A DNA stretch of 64,000 nucleotides from CAIWHR01 sp963846855 (GCA_963846855.1 CAWJXK010000012.1:62001-126000); one strand, 5' to 3'; counted from the stretch's first letter, positions 17,401-27,329 are shown. Numbers and translations: made by a program. The notes: generated by a model from the sequence alone, not told the origin.

Positions 17401-19083
17401 TTAATCGCGCAGTCGCACGCCGAAGCGCAGCGCAAGCGCGAGCCCGGTGCCGACCAGCACGACGTTGATGAACGATAGCGCGGCGACGACGTCGATCGCG
17501 CCGCCCTGCCACAGCGACACGAGCTCGGCGCCGATCACTTCGGTTCCCGGCGCGAGCAGGTAGACGCCGGTGGAATACTCGCGCTCGAAGATCATGAAGA
17601 CCAGGAGCCACGAGGCGAGCAGCCCGTGGCGAAGCAGCGGCAGCGTGATGTCGCGCGACACGCGCCCGCGGCTCGCGCCGACGCTGCGCCCGGCTTCCTC
17701 GAGCTCGGAGGAGACCTGCAGCAGCGACGACGAGATGAGCCGCATGCCGTAGGCGAGCCACACGACCGTGTAGGCGAGCCACATGCTGAAGATCGTCGTG
17801 CGAAGCGGCGTCAGTGGCGGGAAAAACAGGAACACCCAGAGAAACGCGAGACCGGCGAGCAGCCCCGGTATGGCGCGCGGAACGAGGACGAGGTAATCGA
17901 CGAAGCGCGACCAGCCGTCGTTGCGCCGGTGCGTCGAGAAGCCGATCGCCGTGTAGCACGCGACCGCGATCGCGCCGCCGACCGTGCCGATCAGGATCGT
18001 GTTCCAGATCGCGCGCACGAGGGTTGGTTCCTCCCACACCGACTGGAAGTGCTCGAGCGTCAGGACCTCGGAGAGCTTCGTGCCGTAGCCCCAGTTCGAA
18101 ACGAAGGCGCGGAGCGCGATGCCGGTGAGGGGCACGATGACTCCGACGAAGAGCCACGCGCCGATCAGCGCTCCGGCGACCCATTTCCACGCGCGGAGCG
18201 GCAGCTCGCGGATCCGGCCGGCCTTCCCCTTGATCGTCGCGTACTTGCGCGTGTTCTGCAGCAGGAAGCGCTGCAGCAGCACCAGCGGGAAGGTGACGGC
18301 GACGATGCAGATCGCCACCGCGGCCATCAGGTGATACGACGGCGTGCCCAGCTTGTTGGTGAGCTTGTACAGATACGTCGAGAGGACGAGGTGTCCCTCG
18401 GGATCGCCGAGCACGAGCGGCAGCCCGAAGAGCTCGAACCCCAGGAAGAACACGAGCACCGCCGAGTACAGCAGTGCCGGCATGATCAGCGGCAGGCTCA
18501 CGGTCGTCGCGACGCGAAACGGCGACGCCCCCGCGACGCGCGCGGCCTCCTCGACGTCGGAGCCGAGGCTCTTCAGCGCGGCCGACGCATAGACATAGAC
18601 GTTCGGCACGTGCGTCAAACCGGCGATGACGCCGATCGCCGTCAGCGAATAGATGCCCCACGGCGCGCCGCCGAAGAGCTCGGTCGCCCAGACCGTGTAG
18701 AAGCCGACCGGCCCGGCGGACACGACGTAGCCGAACGCGAGCACCATCGGCGACACGAACGAAGGCACGAGGATCAGCGGCTCGATCCAGCGCTTGCCCG
18801 GGAGATCGGTTCGCTCCATGACGAACGCCAGCAGCGCGCCCAGAGGCACGGCGATGATCACCATCGCCATGGCGATCAGCACCGAGTTGAGCGAGGACTG
18901 CCAGAAGTCGGGATCCGCAAAGATGAACGCGTACGCGCCGACTCCGATCGTCTTCTTCGCGTCGAAGAACGGCGCCGAAAGAAAGCTCTGGTAGAGGATC
19001 AGCGACAGCGGCGCAAGGACTGCCGCCGCCGTTACAAGGATCGTGAGCGCGCGCGGGAATGCGGCGAGCGTCATCGCACGCAT
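17401..19083 (-). CDS. ABC transporter permease with two fused permease domains (FbpB-like)
   Basis: This is a permease of about 560 residues with two membrane domains in one chain, as in iron(III) FbpB/SfuB permeases. Each half has its own coupling loop, EEAARVAGASPFRVATTVSLP near residue 200 and EEAGRSVGASRGRVSRDI near residue 470, so a single polypeptide supplies both halves of the channel. An upstream GTG at 19092 is possible. The ATG at 19083 or 19074 gives the same membrane topology. It lies between the ATPase and binding-protein genes. Confidence 0.88.
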   Translation of the reverse strand: MRAMTLAAFPRALTILVTAAAVLAPLSLILYQSFLSAPFFDAKKTIGVGAYAFIFADPDFWQSSLNSVLIAMAMVIIAVPLGALLAFVMERTDLPGKRWIEPLILVPSFVSPMVLAFGYVVSAGPVGFYTVWATELFGGAPWGIYSLTAIGVIAGLTHVPNVYVYASAALKSLGSDVEEAARVAGASPFRVATTVSLPLIMPALLYSAVLVFFLGFELFGLPLVLGDPEGHLVLSTYLYKLTNKLGTPSYHLMAAVAICIVAVTFPLVLLQRFLLQNTRKYATIKGKAGRIRELPLRAWKWVAGALIGAWLFVGVIVPLTGIALRAFVSNWGYGTKLSEVLTLEHFQSVWEEPTLVRAIWNTILIGTVGGAIAVACYTAIGFSTHRRNDGWSRFVDYLVLVPRAIPGLLAGLAFLWVFLFFPPLTPLRTTIFSMWLAYTVVWLAYGMRLISSSLLQVSSELEEAGRSVGASRGRVSRDITLPLLRHGLLASWLLVFMIFEREYSTGVYLLAPGTEVIGAELVSLWQGGAIDVVAALSFINVVLVGTGLALALRFGVRLRD

Positions 19084-19138
19084 GGGCGTCACCGGAGCCG
19101 GATCGTCGTGCCAGCGCCTTGCCGCGGATGGCCGCGCG

Positions 19139-20239
19139 CTACTTGCCCGCCGCGCCGGCCTGCAGCGTTGCCTTCCAATCGCTCAGGAAGTCGAGCCGCC
19201 TCTTCTGGTCGAGGTAGGTGACGATCTCGGCGCTCACCGGGATCGGCTTGACGTTCGCGCCGAGCTGCTTCGCGAGCGATGCGGCCGTGTATTCGGCGTC
19301 GACGTCGCTGCGGATCGCGAAGAGCTCGACGTCCCCGCCGATCAGCTTCTGCCCGCGCTGCGACAGGATGTAGTCGGTCCACAGCTTCGCGGCGTTCGGG
19401 TTCTTCGCCTGCTTGCCGATGAACAGCACGCGCGAGAGCACCAGCGTGTAGTCCTTCGGCAGCACGACGCCGAGCGCAGGGTCCTTTTTCGCGCGCACCA
19501 GCGCATACGAGCCCAGCACGTTGTAGCCCAGCAGGTGCTCGCCCGACGACACCTTTTCCAGCATGTTGCCGGTGCTGGCATAGACGCGGTAGCTCGACGC
19601 GCCGAAGCCCTTCTCGAGATCCTTCATCCCGGCGAAGTACTTCGTGTCCTGCACGACGAACATGAAGCCGACGCCGCTCTTCTCGATGTCGTACGTGGTG
19701 ACCTTGCCCTTGAACTTGTCGGCCTTCGTCGTGATCAGTTTCGCGAAGGCCGCGTGGTCCTGCGGCACTTCGTCCGCGGTGACCAGGCGCTTGTTGTAGA
19801 TGAACACGGCCGGCTCGTAGGTCGTTCCGTAAGCCTGGTTCCTGTAGACGGCCCATGCGGGGAGCTTCGACGCCTCGGGTGACGCGTAGGTGAGCGCCTG
19901 GCCGTCGTCGACGAGCTTGACCTGGAGGTCCATCGCAGAGCTCCACATCACGTCCGCCGAGCCCTGGCCCGAGGCAACCTCCGCGATGAAGCGGTTGTAC
20001 ATCTCGGTCGAGTTCATGTCGTTGTATTCGACCTTGACGTTGGGATATAGCGCGGTGAAGTCCTTGATCAGCGGCTGCGCGGCCTTGGTGTCGAGCGCGC
20101 TGTAGATGACGACCTTGCCTTCCTTGTTGGCGGCGGCAATGATCTGCGCGTAGTCGGCGGGGTAGCCGGCAGGCGGGGTCTGCGCGAATGCGGCGAACGA
20201 GACTGCGGAAAGCGTCAGTGCCAACAGGCGAGCGTGCAT
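19139..20239 (-). CDS. Extracellular solute-binding protein, iron(III)/AfuA-like
   Basis: This is a 366-residue periplasmic binding protein with signal peptide MHARLLALTLSAVSFAAFAQ. The mature protein has VVIYSALDTKAAQPLIKDF and YPNVKVEYNDMNSTEMYNR, typical of the FbpA/AfuA and PhnS-like family 1 binding proteins. The start at 20239 follows a strong GGAGGA ribosome binding site. Clear tyrosine iron ligands cannot be assigned, so the substrate may be iron, thiosulfate or an organophosphonate. It is the first gene of the three-gene importer, with a TATAAT on the minus strand at 20288-20293. Confidence 0.85.
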   Translation of the reverse strand: MHARLLALTLSAVSFAAFAQTPPAGYPADYAQIIAAANKEGKVVIYSALDTKAAQPLIKDFTALYPNVKVEYNDMNSTEMYNRFIAEVASGQGSADVMWSSAMDLQVKLVDDGQALTYASPEASKLPAWAVYRNQAYGTTYEPAVFIYNKRLVTADEVPQDHAAFAKLITTKADKFKGKVTTYDIEKSGVGFMFVVQDTKYFAGMKDLEKGFGASSYRVYASTGNMLEKVSSGEHLLGYNVLGSYALVRAKKDPALGVVLPKDYTLVLSRVLFIGKQAKNPNAAKLWTDYILSQRGQKLIGGDVELFAIRSDVDAEYTAASLAKQLGANVKPIPVSAEIVTYLDQKRRLDFLSDWKATLQAGAAGK

Positions 20240-20380
20240 GGGAATCTCCTCCGGGCATGCGGCCTCGGGGTGGCGCCGCGAAGCAAGATTATAGGGGAAG
20301 GGACGGGCGGGTGCGCTCCTGCCCAACGCGCGTTCCCGTCCTGCACCGGCCGCCGAAGCCCGTCCGGCAGCGCGTGCCGG

Positions 20381-21726
20381 TCACGCGCGAATCAATGCGA
20401 GCACTTCATCGCGCCGTGCCACGAGTTCTGCTTCGCTTCCCAGTGCCTCGAGGTTGAGCCGGAGCAGCGGTTCCGTATTCGACGGCCGGACGTTGAAGTG
20501 CCAGGTATCGAAGTCGATCGAGATCCCGTCGAGATGGGAGACCCGCGCGCCAAGTGCGGCGTAGCGGTCCTGCAGCATCCGGAGCTTTTGCGGGACATCG
20601 GCGACACGCGTGTTGATCTCGCCGCTGATGAAGTAGTTCGCCCGGAAGCGGCGCACGACGCTCGAAAGCGCTTCCCCACGCCGCGACAGGAGTTCCAGCA
20701 TCAGCAGGAAGGGCACGACGCCGGTGTCGGCCTGCGAGAAGTCGCGAAAGTAATAGTGGCCCGAGACTTCGCCCGCAAAGGCGGCGTTCGTCTCGCGCAT
20801 GCGATGCTTGATGAACGCATGGCCGACCCGCGAAACGATCGCAATGCCGCCCGCTGCCTCTATCGTGCGCGGCACCGCCCAGCTCGCTCTAACGTCGTAG
20901 ATGATTTTCGCGCCGGGCTCCTTCGCGAGAATCGACTCGGCGAAGAGCGCGGTCGTGAAGTCGCCCGGCACGAACTCCCCCGTGTCGTCGACGAAAAAGC
21001 AGCGATCGGCATCCCCGTCGAAGGCGACCCCCATTGCAGCGTGCTCCTCGGAAACCTTGCGCACGAGGAACTCGCGGTTTTCCGGCAGCAGCGGGTTCGG
21101 CTCGTGGTTGGGGAAGCTGCCGTCCGGTTCGAAATGGCAGCGCACGACCTCGAGCGGAAGCCGGTCGAGCACCGCCGGCAGCATCGAGCCGGCCATTCCG
21201 TTGGCGCCGTCGATGACGATCCTGAGCGGCTTCAGCCTGGCCGGTTCGATGAACGAGAGGACGCGTTCGACGTAGGCGGGACCGATGTCGAAGTCGCGGG
21301 GCTGCGCGACACGGCGGGCAGGCCCGAACCCCGCGAGTGCGCGGGTGCGAATCCGGTCGAGCCCGGAATCGCCGCCGACAGGCAGCGCGCCGGCCCGCAC
21401 GATCTTCATTCCGGTGTATTCCTTCGGATTGTGCGAGGCGGTGACGCAGATGCCGCCATCCAGGCCGAGCTCACCGACGGCGCAATAGAGCATTTCGGTG
21501 CCGACGAGACCGATGTCGAGCACTTCGGCGCCGCCGTCGGCGGCGCCGTCGATGACGGCCTTCGCCACCTGAGGCGACGACAGCCGCATGTCCCGCCCGA
21601 TTGCGATACGGCGCGGCGCGAACTCTTCGACAAGGCGCGCCCAATCGCGTAGGCTCCGGCCTCATCGAGCTCGTCGGGATAGATCCCGCGCACGTCGTAT
21701 GCCTTGAAGATCCGGGGATCGAGCAT
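20381..21726 (-). CDS. Phosphomannomutase/phosphoglucomutase (AlgC/ManB family), one frameshift
   Basis: This enzyme interconverts hexose 6-phosphate and 1-phosphate for GDP-mannose and related nucleotide sugars. The N-terminus MLDPRIFKAYDVRGIYPDEL reads from 21726. At about 21631 one base appears to be missing: CGCCTTGTCGAA where CGCCTTGGTCGAA is expected. After that, the rest reads cleanly with VEEFAPRRIAIGRDMRLSS. The catalytic serine loop TASHNPKEYTGMKI, metal-binding DGDADR and phosphate-binding RPSNTEP are all present. With the base restored the protein is 448 residues, normal for the family. Because everything else is intact, sequence error is more likely than gene loss. It is divergent from the guanylyltransferase gene that would use its mannose-1-phosphate product. 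Confidence 0.85.
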
Positions 21727-21825
21727 GGCTTCGATTCTACCCGGCGTGCCGGGCACTGCGTTGCGGCGCTCATTGCACAACGCGCGGTGCATCGTCGGCG
21801 CTTGATCGGCGTCGCAGGTCCGCTC

Positions 21826-21854
21826 TTGACTGGGCACGGAGGGAAAGCTAACCT
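21826..21854 (+). promoter_or_regulatory. Candidate sigma-70 promoter for the mannose-1-phosphate guanylyltransferase gene
   Basis: TTGACT (21826-21831) and TAACCT (21849-21854) are separated by 17 bases. The predicted start would leave a leader of about 155 bases before the ATG at 22018. No hairpin or short ORF stands out in that leader. Confidence 0.5.
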
Positions 21855-22017
21855 GCATCGGCCTCCGGTGAACGATCGCGGCTTCACCGGCGTGCAGCGC
21901 GGTGACTTCTGGACGGCGCGACCGTCGGGAGCCGCCTTTGACAAGGCTGGCGCGGAACGCGCGATTTCATCGAGACCACGCTTGCGCGCGCTCGCCAAAC
22001 TCCGCAAGCCCTCCGAG

Positions 22018-23490
22018 ATGCCCCGTTCACTCCTTCCTTTGATACTTGCAGGGGGTGCTGGCACGCGGCTCTGGCCGTTGTCGCGCGAGACCGTTCCGAA
22101 GCCGTTCATCGCGCTGCCCGACGGCGACACTCTGCTCGCCAAGACCGCGCGGCGGGCAATGCAGCTGCAAGGTGTCGCGGCGCTTACGACGATCACCAAT
22201 CGCTCGTATTGCCGGCAGGTGGCCGATGTCTACGCAGGCATCGGAGACTGCGCGCCGCGCGATCCGGTTTTTCTGCTCGAGCCCTTCGGGCGCAATACCG
22301 CGCCTGCCATCGCACTGGGCGCGATCTGGGCCCGGGCGCGGGGGCACGAAGACGGTGTGCTGCTGGTGCTGCCGTCGGACCATCTGATCCGCGACCACGC
22401 CGCGTTCGCAAGCGCGGTCACGACCGCGGTCGAATGGGCGCATCAGGGGCGACTCGTCACCTTCGGCATTGCGCCGACGCACCCGGAGACCGGCTTCGGC
22501 TACATCGAATGCGGCGAAGCAATCGGCGAAGCCGGACGGGTTCCGGCGGCGTACGTCGCGCGCCGCTTCGTGGAGAAGCCTCCGCTCCCAACAGCGCTGG
22601 AATATTGCGCGTCGGGAAATTTTCTCTGGAACTCCGGCATGTTCGCCTTCACGCCGCGTGCGATCCTGGCGGCGCTCGCGCGCCACGCGCCGCAGGTGCT
22701 CGCTGCGGCGGAGCCGATCGCGGCGCAGATCGGCGCGGAGGCTTCGGCATCGACGTTCGAGATCGACGCGACGCTGTTTGCCGCGATGCCGGACATTTCG
22801 ATCGATTTTGCGGTCATGGAGCCGGCGGCGTCGCTTGGCGAGGTCGTATTGGTGCGCGGGGCCTTCGACTGGAGCGACGTGGGTTCATGGGAGGCGGTTG
22901 CAACGCTCTCCGAGGCCGATGAGCTCGGCAACCGCGGCCAGGGCGAACGCATCTCCATCGACACGCGCAGGACCTACATCCACGCGCAGGATCGCATCGT
23001 CGCGACCGTCGGCGTCGAGGATCTGGTGATCGTCGACACGCCCGATGCGGTTCTGGTCGCGCATCGCGATCACGTGCAGCGCGTCAAGGAAGTGGTCGGC
23101 GAGCTCAAGTCCCGCGGCCACGAAGCGTACCGAACGCATCGCACCGTGGTGCGTCCGTGGGGCACGTACACCGTTCTGGAGGAGGTTCCCGGGTACAAGA
23201 TCAAGCGCATCGACGTCAAGCCCGGCGCCGCGCTCTCGCTGCAACTGCACCACCACCGCAGCGAGCACTGGGTCGTCGTGAGCGGAGTTGCGCGCGTGAC
23301 GCGCGACGAGGCCGTCTTCGACGTGCATCCGAACGAATCGACGTTCATCCCGCCGCTGACCCGGCACCGTCTGGCAAATCCGGGTGCCGAACGGCTCGCG
23401 ATCATCGAGGTGCAGTGCGGCGCCTACCTGGGCGAGGACGACATCGTTCGCTTCGACGACATCTATGGGCGTACCGCGGGCCAGTCCTGA
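22018..23490 (+). CDS. Mannose-1-phosphate guanylyltransferase / mannose-6-phosphate isomerase (bifunctional type II)
   Basis: This is a 490-residue protein of the ManC/AlgA/XanB family. The nucleotidyltransferase domain begins LPLILAGGAGTRLWPLSRE, with the pyrophosphorylase signature and PKPF, and has FVEKP near residue 190. The C-terminal cupin domain (about residues 375-485) has RPWGTYTVLEE, LQLHHHRSEHWVVVSG and FIPPLTRHRLANPG, the metal-binding isomerase part. It makes GDP-mannose for exopolysaccharide or LPS sugars. The ATG at 22018 gives MPRSLLPLILAGG. It is divergent from the phosphomannomutase gene. Confidence 0.93.
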   Translation: MPRSLLPLILAGGAGTRLWPLSRETVPKPFIALPDGDTLLAKTARRAMQLQGVAALTTITNRSYCRQVADVYAGIGDCAPRDPVFLLEPFGRNTAPAIALGAIWARARGHEDGVLLVLPSDHLIRDHAAFASAVTTAVEWAHQGRLVTFGIAPTHPETGFGYIECGEAIGEAGRVPAAYVARRFVEKPPLPTALEYCASGNFLWNSGMFAFTPRAILAALARHAPQVLAAAEPIAAQIGAEASASTFEIDATLFAAMPDISIDFAVMEPAASLGEVVLVRGAFDWSDVGSWEAVATLSEADELGNRGQGERISIDTRRTYIHAQDRIVATVGVEDLVIVDTPDAVLVAHRDHVQRVKEVVGELKSRGHEAYRTHRTVVRPWGTYTVLEEVPGYKIKRIDVKPGAALSLQLHHHRSEHWVVVSGVARVTRDEAVFDVHPNESTFIPPLTRHRLANPGAERLAIIEVQCGAYLGEDDIVRFDDIYGRTAGQS

Positions 23491-23591
23491 ACGGGCGCAC
23501 ACACGGGCAGCAAAGATCTACGACTCGGAGAGGTGGGGAAGATCGACCCGCACGGAGTCGCGCGGGAAAGTCCACTGCGCTGGCGGCGGTA

Positions 23592-24596
23592 TTGGCAGCG
23601 CTTGTCGGGCGTCGACTCGCATGGGCGGCGGCGTCACGGCTAACCCATTCGCATCGCTTCGCAAATAGCCTCCTGGGTTCTGCCCGCGGTCCAACGCGGG
23701 CGGTGTTTGCGCTTATCGCGCTTCAATTGGTCTGGGAAGCCGCACCGGACGATTTGCCGCGGCTCGCTACGGTCGAGCGCCTTACGACACTGGCGCTGAT
23801 TGCCGCGTTGGTTTGGCTGGGAATACGCGGCGTCGCGGCGCTCGCGGACGCAGTCATCCAGCTGAATCCCGTGGACGGTGCCGAGAACCTGCACGCGCGC
23901 CGCGTACGAACGCAAACGCAGGTCCTTGGCCGCACGGCAATGGGGATCATCCTCTTTGTCGGCATTGCGGCGGGTCTCATGACGTTTCCCGCCGTGCGCA
24001 CGCTCGGCACGAGTCTCCTGGCCTCTGCCGGAGTCGCGGGCCTGATCATCGGAATTGCGGCGCGGCCCGTCCTCGGAAACCTCATCGCGGGTCTTCAGCT
24101 CGCGTTCGCCCAGCCCATACGGATCGACGATGTTGTGGTCATCGAGGGCGAGTGGGGGCGCATCGAGGAAATTCGAGGCAACTACGTTGTCGTGCGCGTC
24201 TGGGACGAACGCCGGCTGGTGGTGCCGCTCCAATGGTTCATCGAGCATCCATTTCAGAATTGGACGGTCACGTCGGCCGAGATCATCGGCACGGTGTTCG
24301 TGTGGGCTGACTATCGCCTGCCGCTCGCGCCGCTACGTGCCGAGCTGGAGCGCCTGTGCAAGGAAGCACCCGAATGGGACCACCGGGTTTGCGTGCTACA
24401 GGTGACCGAAACGACCGAGCGAGCAATGCAGCTGCGCGCGCTGGTCAGTTCGTCCGATTCAGGCCTCAACTGGGATCTTCGCTGCAAAGTGCGCGAAGGA
24501 CTGATCCAGTTCATCCAGCAGAATTATCCCGATTGCCTCCCTCGAGCGCGGGTAGCGCTCGAAGAGGGACCGATCGCGCGGCAACGCGAGCGATGA
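23592..24596 (+). CDS. Mechanosensitive ion channel, MscS family
   Basis: This inner-membrane channel of about 334 residues opens under membrane tension to release solutes. The MscS core is clear. A pore helix region (SLLASAGVAGLIIGIAARPVLGNLIAGLQLAF) leads into the beta domain with IRIDDVVVIEGEWGRIEEI and the C-terminal alpha/beta domain. At least three hydrophobic segments precede the pore helix. The start is uncertain. No good ATG or GTG lies in the right place, so a TTG at 23592 is offered. A small indel near the 5' end could also have hidden the true start. Confidence 0.8.
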   Translation: MAALVGRRLAWAAASRLTHSHRFANSLLGSARGPTRAVFALIALQLVWEAAPDDLPRLATVERLTTLALIAALVWLGIRGVAALADAVIQLNPVDGAENLHARRVRTQTQVLGRTAMGIILFVGIAAGLMTFPAVRTLGTSLLASAGVAGLIIGIAARPVLGNLIAGLQLAFAQPIRIDDVVVIEGEWGRIEEIRGNYVVVRVWDERRLVVPLQWFIEHPFQNWTVTSAEIIGTVFVWADYRLPLAPLRAELERLCKEAPEWDHRVCVLQVTETTERAMQLRALVSSSDSGLNWDLRCKVREGLIQFIQQNYPDCLPRARVALEEGPIARQRER

Positions 24597-24782
24597 ACAG
24601 CGTTGCTGTGACGCTGCGGCAAAGGATGAAGTGAGCGGATGGAATCCCGCGCGGTCAACCGAAGCGGCGGTCGTGCCGCGAAATGGACCCGCGTTGTGCA
24701 AGCAGTGGAAGAAGCACATGAACACGCACATCGTTGACCGAGTCTATTTCATCGATCGATGATCGAGGCGATGTACAGCACT

Positions 24783-25070
24783 ATGAGGCCTGAGGTGCAG
24801 AATCAGAAGATTCTTCAACGGGCTGTTGCCTGGCGTCATTGTCGGTGCCGGCGCCCTGTGGTTCTACGGCAACACTCACCGATTCCGGGCATGCACGAGT
24901 TGGAGCGGCACGCCGGCGCGCGAGCGGGGAAGGCGCTGGAGCCGGCGCAGGGTGCGGCCGAGCAGGCGAAGCGGGCATTGCCTGGAGCCTTGGACGCACG
25001 GGGGCTGCATGCCGACGACATCGGTAAAGAGGTTGCGGAGACGGGGAACGTCGTGCGCCGACGGGCACGC
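24783..25070 (+). pseudogene. Remnant of a small membrane-anchored, BON-type envelope protein
   Basis: In one frame a transmembrane segment is visible (RFFNGLLPGVIVGAGALWFY). In another frame, after a break near 24885, a helical segment follows with LEPAQGAAEQAKRALPG and ADDIGKEVAETGNVVRRRARD. This layout, a short anchor then a coiled segment ending VVRRRAR, resembles the N-terminus of small BON-domain envelope proteins. The BON domain itself is missing, because at about 25070 the sequence switches into the middle of a transporter gene. The family assignment is from memory of the motif pattern and is tentative. Confidence 0.4.
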
Positions 25071-25071
25071 G

Positions 25072-26131
25072 ATCTTGGCAGTGACCGTCGCCTCAGGCTT
25101 TGCGCCGAGCTTTCCCGCGTTCGCGGTATTGCGCTTCCTCACCGGCGCTGGGATCGGCGGCGAGTACGCGGCGATCAACTCGGCGATCCAGGAGTTCACC
25201 CCGGCGCGCCTGCGCGGGCGTGTCGATCTCGCGGTCAACGGCAGCTTCTGGGTCGGTGCGGCGGTCGGCGCCGTCGGTGCCGTGATCGTGCTTGATTCGG
25301 GCCTGTTCTCCCCCGCGTGGGGCTGGCGAATCGCGTTCATCTTGGGCGGCGCGCTTGCGCTCGGCATCCTCCCGCTGCGCCGCTTCGTGCCGGAGAGCCC
25401 GCGGTGGCTGCTCCTGCAGCGCCGCCATGACGAGGCCGAAAGCATCGTTGCCCACATTGAAGAGCGCACGCCAATATCTCCGGATGCCAAGCCGCACCCG
25501 TCGATCGTGCTCGATCCAGGCGGGCGAATCGGCTGGTTCGGGCTTTTCGGCGTGCTTCTGAAGGCGCTACCCGCGGCGCGTCGTACTCGGCGTGAGCCTG
25601 ATGAGCGCGCAGGCGTTCCTGTACAACGCGATCTTCTTCACGTACGCACTTGTGCTGACCCGTTACTACAACGTGAGCGATTCCCGCGTGGGGCTGTACC
25701 TGCTTCCGTTCGCCGCAGGGAACTTTCTCGGGCCGCTGTTGCTAGGCCCGCTGTTCGACCGTGTAGGGACGCCGAGCTCATGATCACGGGCACCTACGCG
25801 ATCAGTGGCGCGCTGATCGTCGCGACCGGCGGCCTGTTCGTCGCCCACGCGCTCACGGGGCTCTCGCAGACGAGTCGCTTGGAGTGTCGTGTTCTTCTTC
25901 GCGTCGGCCGCCGCGAGCTCCGCGTATCTTACGGTGGGCGAGAGCTTCCCGCTCGAGGTCCGCGCAAGCGCGATTGCCTGGTTCTATGCCGCGGGAACGG
26001 CGCTCGGCGGTATCGCCGGACCGGTGGTTTTCGGGCACCTGATCGCAACCGGCGAACGGACAGACGTGTTCGTCGGCTATGCGCTGGGGCGGCATGTCGC
26101 AGAGTCCCATGCGGGCGTACGCAGGCAGTAA
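25072..26131 (+). pseudogene. Decayed MFS sugar/metabolite transporter
   Basis: This is clear MFS sequence split over three frames. The first piece runs from about 25075 to 25570 (FLTGAGIGGEYAAINSAIQE, PESPRWLLLQRRHDEAE). The second runs from about 25575 to 25850 (AFLYNAIFFTYALVLTRYYN, GPLFDRVGT). The third runs from about 25885 to 26131 (SSAYLTVGESFPLEVRASAI). The first transmembrane helices, with the start codon and the A-motif region, are absent. The last helices are also cut short by a stop at 26131. With both ends missing and at least two frameshifts, it cannot make a working transporter. It ends 38 bases before the 3' end of tRNA-Pro. Confidence 0.75.
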
Positions 26132-26169
26132 ACTCGGGTGAGCCAACCGCCTGTCCGACAAGGGAATTT

Positions 26170-26246
26170 TGGTCGGGGTGAGAGGATTTGAACCTCCGGC
26201 CTCTACGTCCCGAACGTAGCGCTCTACCAGGCTAAGCTACACCCCG
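26170..26246 (-). tRNA. tRNA-Pro (anticodon CGG)
   Basis: The minus strand folds as a 77-base tRNA with encoded CCA. The acceptor stem is CGGGGTG/CACCCCG and the D arm is GCTT...GAGC. The anticodon stem is CTACG/CGTAG around loop TTCGGGA with anticodon CGG, and the T arm is GGAGG-TTCAAAT-CCTCT. It reads CCG codons. Its position next to ispB is common in betaproteobacteria. Confidence 0.95.
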
Positions 26247-26360
26247 GGTGTTTCCGGTGTTGCCGCGCCGGCCGGGCGCGTCCTGCGGCATCCCCGCGTC
26301 GGGAGAACTGCGTGTTTCGCGGGTCTCGTGCCTTGCCGGTGACGACGAAATCAGAACAAA

Positions 26361-27329
26361 TCAGAACGTCCGCCGGGCGGCAAAGGACGCCAATTCTAGC
26401 AGAGTTTGCCGATGCGGCGAAAGCGGGAGCGTCTCCGCGAGCGTGGCGGCGGCGGCGGCTTCGCGGGCGGCACGCTCCCGCGTGTAGTCGAGCGCCCTGG
26501 TGCGCAGCAGCACGTCCATCACGGGGGCGAATTCGGTGATCCGGCCGCCGGTGACGGCGTTGCGGATCAGCAGCGCATCCTCGCGGCCGCCCACTTCGAT
26601 CGCCCGGATCAGCGGCAGCGTCATCTTGCCTTCGGCGAGATCATCGCCGAGATTCTTGCCGATCGCCTCGAGGTCCCCCGAATAGTCGAGCACGTCGTCG
26701 ACGAGCTGGAACGCGATCCCCAGATGGAGTCCGTAGGCGGCGAGCGCCGACTCGCGCTCCGGCGCGGCATCGCCCAGCACCGCGCCGAGCTGTGCCGCGG
26801 CCTCGAAGAGCTTGGCGGTCTTGCGCTGGATCACCGCGAGGTAATCCGATTCATCGATGTCGGGATTGCCTGCGTTCATGAGCTGCAGCACCTCGCCCTT
26901 GGCGACGACGTTGGTCGCCTGGGACAGGATTTCCAGCACCCGCACCGAACCCAGTGCGACCATCATCTGGAACGCGCGCGAATAGAGAAAGTCTCCGACC
27001 AGCACCGATGCCGCGTTGCCGAATTGCGCGTTGGCAGTCGCGTGACCGCGCCGCAGGTCCGACTCGTCGACCACGTCGTCGTGCAGCAGCGTCGCCGTGT
27101 GGATCATCTCTATGACGGCGCCGAGCAGATAGTGATTGCTGCCGGAGTAGCCGCATGCCCGCGAGGCGAGCAGCACCAGCGCCGGCCGCAGCCGCTTGCC
27201 GCCGTTGCCGATGATGTACTCGGCGATCTGCCCGATAAGCGCGACGTCCGAATCGAGGCTCGCGCGGAGCATGCGGTCGATTTCAGTCCGGTCGGTCGGC
27301 GACAGGAACGGGATGGGTTCTTTGGTCAC
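26361..27329 (-). CDS. ispB: Octaprenyl diphosphate synthase
   Basis: IspB lengthens farnesyl diphosphate to the octaprenyl chain used for the ubiquinone side chain. The first aspartate-rich motif DDVVD lies at residues 84-88 and the second in FQLVDDVLDYSGD. GGKRLRP, which binds the IPP diphosphate, is at about 43-49. The frame is open upstream, but the GTG at 27329 (V-T-K-E-P) gives a 322-residue protein aligned with E. coli IspB (323 residues). It is divergent from rplU-rpmA and followed by tRNA-Pro. Confidence 0.93.
   Translation of the reverse strand: MTKEPIPFLSPTDRTEIDRMLRASLDSDVALIGQIAEYIIGNGGKRLRPALVLLASRACGYSGSNHYLLGAVIEMIHTATLLHDDVVDESDLRRGHATANAQFGNAASVLVGDFLYSRAFQMMVALGSVRVLEILSQATNVVAKGEVLQLMNAGNPDIDESDYLAVIQRKTAKLFEAAAQLGAVLGDAAPERESALAAYGLHLGIAFQLVDDVLDYSGDLEAIGKNLGDDLAEGKMTLPLIRAIEVGGREDALLIRNAVTGGRITEFAPVMDVLLRTRALDYTRERAAREAAAAATLAETLPLSPHRQTLLELASFAARRTF

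Noticed and set aside
24593..24634. Short ORF overlapping the mscS stop (MNSVAVTLRQRMK)
   Set aside because: It has thirteen codons, no ribosome binding site and no sign of function.
24783..26246. Genomic island integrated at tRNA-Pro
   Set aside because: No integrase is present, and I find no direct repeat of the tRNA 3' end on the other side. Only gene remnants are present.
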